A stretch of 64,000 nucleotides of DNA. Source: Leeuwenhoekiella marinoflava DSM 3653 (GTDB lineage: Bacteria; Bacteroidota; Bacteroidia; Flavobacteriales; Flavobacteriaceae). Below, in pieces: positions 61,951 through 64,000 of the stretch (position 1 is its first letter; each line of letters begins with the position of its first letter). The notes below the pieces were generated by a model. It saw only the letters and a program-made list of their open reading frames with translations, ran no database searches and had not been told where the DNA came from. The position numbers and the translations under genes were made by a program. The DNA is taken from NCBI RefSeq assembly GCF_900129005.1, contig NZ_FQUN01000006.1, forward strand, positions 248,001 to 312,000, written 5' to 3'.

Positions 61951-62639
61951 AGATGGGTTTTATGCGTTGGTTTTGGTTAAGTGAATGTGTTTCCGCGACA
62001 AACGGAATTGTTAAAGTTAAAGAAGAATCCTCAAACCCTCCGTTAAATATAGATTAAAGCTAACCGAATAATTTTAGCGCCTTTTAATTTATTCAATATA
62101 ATAGTATTCAATTCCAAGGAATTTGATACGGGATCAAGACCAGTATACAAGGCATTTTTGAGAAATCATTTGTAATTTATAAAAGCTTTTTGAAGTAGTT
62201 GTAGTCTATTAAGAAAACAGCTAACTAAACTTGCTGAAAATCAAAAAAATAAAATATATACAAGATAAATCAAAATTTAGTTGCGGTGTCATTTATTTAA
62301 GTTACATTTGTATCGTTAAATTATTTAGACAATGCCTAAGAACCACTGCTCGTAAATTTTTTAATAGCAATAGTGCAGTACATTTTAATAAGACAATAGC
62401 TCTCTCGAGGCAAGTTTCAGTTTAGATAAATGGTGAATGTTCTAATTCACTTATACGTTTCAAATACTACTTCTTCATTAGTTCTACTTCCATAAGAACC
62501 TTTTAAATACCCTGTAATTGTTGAATCATAAAAATTGGTTCAAAAAAATTTAAAGTCTCGACAATCGAGTCCTAAAATTGAAAACATGAATGCAATACAA
62601 CGTTTTGTAAATAAATTAATTAATAATAGAGTACAAGTA
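61951..62639. other. Long intergenic region with promoter and candidate 5' leader of the cold-shock gene
   Basis: No credible gene is seen here; a short plus-strand ORF at 62231-62425 lacks coding character. The region holds a good Bacteroidetes promoter at 62281-62310 and, after it, about 320 bases with two small hairpins (62434-62451 and 62557-62569) before the cold-shock start. Confidence 0.55.
62281..62310 (+). promoter_or_regulatory. Candidate Bacteroidetes promoter upstream of the cold-shock gene
   Basis: TTG (62281-62283) as -33 element, 19 bases, then TACATTTG (62303-62310), a full match to TAnnTTTG. The transcript would start near 62316, giving a leader of about 320 bases. Confidence 0.55.
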
Positions 62640-62834
62640 ATGAAAGAAGGAACAGTAAAGTTTTTCAACACAACTAAAGGATTTGGATTTATCAATCCAG
62701 AAGATTCAAACGAAGATATTTTTGTTCACGCAAGTGGATTAATCGATGAGATTCGTGAGAACGACCGTGTTGAATTTGAAACTGAAAGAGGAAAAAAAGG
62801 AATCAACGCGATTAACGTTCGTGTGATTGACTAA
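62640..62834 (+). CDS. Cold-shock protein (CspA family)
   Basis: This 64-residue OB-fold RNA chaperone starts at the ATG at 62640, since 'MKEGTVKFFNTTKGFGFI' is the standard flavobacterial start. RNP1 'KGFGFI' and RNP2 'DIFVHASGL' are intact. An in-frame reading extends upstream to 62535 (an additional ATG at 62586) but adds residues without family support, although a longer form cannot be excluded. A strong terminator follows. Regulation by a long 5' leader is suggested by the upstream region. Confidence 0.9.
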   Translation: MKEGTVKFFNTTKGFGFINPEDSNEDIFVHASGLIDEIRENDRVEFETERGKKGINAINVRVID

Positions 62835-62857
62835 TCATAGCTTACCTTTTTAAGCGT

Positions 62858-62885
62858 AAAAGCCTTCATTATGAAGGCTTTTTTT
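62858..62885 (+). terminator. Intrinsic terminator after the cold-shock gene
   Basis: AAAAGCCTTCA (62858-62868) pairs with TGAAGGCTTTT (62872-62882) around a three-base loop and ends in T residues. Confidence 0.85.
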
Positions 62886-62948
62886 ATGTCTTGGTTTTAA
62901 GGAATTACCTATTATTTTTAGATTATTTTTGCCCTTTAATTTTTACAA

Positions 62949-64000
62949 ATGACTCAGCTAGAAGAAGCATTACCGTCTGACATTTCTCCTGAAGATTTAC
63001 AGACATGCATTCGTGTTTTAGAACAATTAAACACCAATACCAATCTTATTTTTGATCTTGCAAAAGAAGATCGCATCGCAATTTTAAAAGCTTCCGGTCA
63101 ACTTTCTCGACCCAATAGAGATGAGTTTTCTCGCCGTAAGAAAGATGCAAAAAAAGCACAGAAACGCAAACAGGCTGCAAAAGATCGTGCTGCCCGTAAA
63201 GTAACCGGAATTCGAAGTGCGCGTGAAGCAGCTGTTTTTACTGCACCAAAATTACTTGCTGCTGCAGATCTTCAAAATATAGATACTCCAGAATTGCAAA
63301 CACCTCGCAATTGCTACGTTTGTAAAACTGAATTTACCAAACTGCATCATTTTTACGATACGATGTGTACCGAATGCGGGGATTATAATTATGCTAAACG
63401 TTTCCAGAATGCTGATTTAACCGGACAAGTTGCTATCATTACCGGTTCGCGTTTAAAAATTGGCTATCACATTACCTTGATGTTGTTACGTGCAGGAGCA
63501 ACCGTTGTCGCAACAACCCGTTTTCCTATTGATTCGGCATTGCGTTTTGCTAAAGAAGATGATTATCATATTTGGGCAGATCGCTTAAAAATTCACGGAC
63601 TTGATCTACGACATATTCCAAGCGTAGAGATCTTTTGTAATTATATAGAACAACACTACGAGCGTTTAGATATTCTCATTAATAATGCTGCGCAAACGGT
63701 AAGAAGACCAGCCGGTTTTTACCAACATTTAATGGCAAAAGAAGAAATGCCGATAAGCGAGTTGCCTAAAGTCGCTACAAAATTACTCGACGACCACTTA
63801 AATTGTCTTGACGAATTAAAGTCATTGAGCACTACAGCTAGTGGAACTAAAAATATGCCGGTCACATGGCACGGTCCAGAGCCGGGTATAGGGATTAGAG
63901 CTTCGGCTAAACTTTCTCAAATACCGTATAGCTTTGACAATTCGCTACAAGCATCAGAAGTATTTCCTGAAGGTAAATTAGATGCTGATCTGCAGCAGGT
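62949..64000 (+). CDS. Unusual SDR oxidoreductase with N-terminal extension and four-Cys cluster (partial, 3' end outside)
   Basis: The frame is open from the ATG at 62949 to the end of the window (350 residues visible). The first about 115 residues are helical and basic ('RRKKDAKKAQKRKQAAKDRA'), followed by a probable zinc ribbon 'CYVC' and, 14 residues later, 'CTEC'. From about residue 160 an SDR fold begins, 'VAIITGSRLKIGYHITLMLL', a variant of the TGxxxGIG motif, with 'LDILINNAAQT' instead of NNAG. Such multidomain SDR proteins occur in Bacteroidetes and some eukaryotes; their substrate is unknown. The active-site Tyr is beyond the window. Confidence 0.75.
   Translation, partial: MTQLEEALPSDISPEDLQTCIRVLEQLNTNTNLIFDLAKEDRIAILKASGQLSRPNRDEFSRRKKDAKKAQKRKQAAKDRAARKVTGIRSAREAAVFTAPKLLAAADLQNIDTPELQTPRNCYVCKTEFTKLHHFYDTMCTECGDYNYAKRFQNADLTGQVAIITGSRLKIGYHITLMLLRAGATVVATTRFPIDSALRFAKEDDYHIWADRLKIHGLDLRHIPSVEIFCNYIEQHYERLDILINNAAQTVRRPAGFYQHLMAKEEMPISELPKVATKLLDDHLNCLDELKSLSTTASGTKNMPVTWHGPEPGIGIRASAKLSQIPYSFDNSLQASEVFPEGKLDADLQQ

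Noticed and set aside
62231-62425. 64-codon ORF upstream of the cold-shock gene
   Set aside because: It spans the probable promoter at 62281-62310 and shows no recognisable protein pattern.
62535-62639. N-terminal extension of the cold-shock protein
   Set aside because: The cold-shock family starts at MKEGTVKFF; the extra 35 codons from a TTG have no family support.

Overview
The window is an AT-rich (by eye mid-to-upper 30s % GC) chromosomal segment of a member of the Flavobacteriaceae (Bacteroidetes), most likely marine. Several things point there: PorX, the type IX secretion regulator; the lpxD-lpxC/fabZ-lpxA-efp order with LpxC fused to FabZ; a HisB and a HisIE fusion; an SD-poor translation style; and recognisable Bacteroidetes TAnnTTTG promoter boxes. 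No CRISPR array, rRNA operon or intact insertion sequence was seen. One tRNA, tRNA-Pro(GGG), was found.

Region by region. 1-8920 is a carbohydrate utilisation locus: the 3' end of a gene with a CBM6-like domain, a GH2 beta-glycosidase lipoprotein, then a tightly packed operon for non-phosphorylative L-fucose breakdown (two SDR dehydrogenases, lactonase, diketo-acid hydrolase, FucP-type permease, RhaM-type mutarotase and a zinc alcohol dehydrogenase). The expected L-fuconate dehydratase is not in the window. 8921-9531 is a scar-like stretch with the tail of an HTH-type protein, a perfect hairpin and spaced TTGACC repeats. It is followed by an SDR / Atu4866 / AraC cassette and tRNA-Pro. 12122-16873 holds a small secreted protein, a PQQ sugar dehydrogenase whose cytochrome c partner is a pseudogene, trxB and aroB. 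16962-24107 holds proline dehydrogenase, alanine dehydrogenase, a hidden 45-residue secreted peptide gene overlapping a membrane protein gene, tsaE, porX and an HD hydrolase.

24132-34000 is the lipid A / EF-P / sucD / fabG block with two LpxD-type acyltransferases, then a VWA membrane protein and a prohibitin. 34064-35376 is a pair of envelope proteins on the minus strand. 35492-43567 is a complete histidine operon (hisG-D-C-B-H-A-F-IE). It is preceded by a leader peptide with four consecutive His codons and a terminator/antiterminator pair, that is, classical attenuation. The operon is littered with small insertions: a GC-rich palindrome read in frame in hisH, a truncated frameshifted four-helix-bundle (S23) gene, a tiny membrane protein gene and intercistronic mini-hairpins.

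44025-58400 holds recQ, the agmatine-to-putrescine pair, a DEAD-box helicase, an FAD amine oxidoreductase, a pseudouridine synthase, an MBL hydrolase, a J-domain/KTSC fusion, an EamA exporter, a zinc alcohol dehydrogenase and an MscS channel. 58636-61950 is a TreS-maltokinase fusion whose kinase half carries Asn at two positions where Asp is expected. The window closes with a cold-shock protein behind a long candidate 5' leader and the start of an unusual SDR with an internal four-cysteine cluster.
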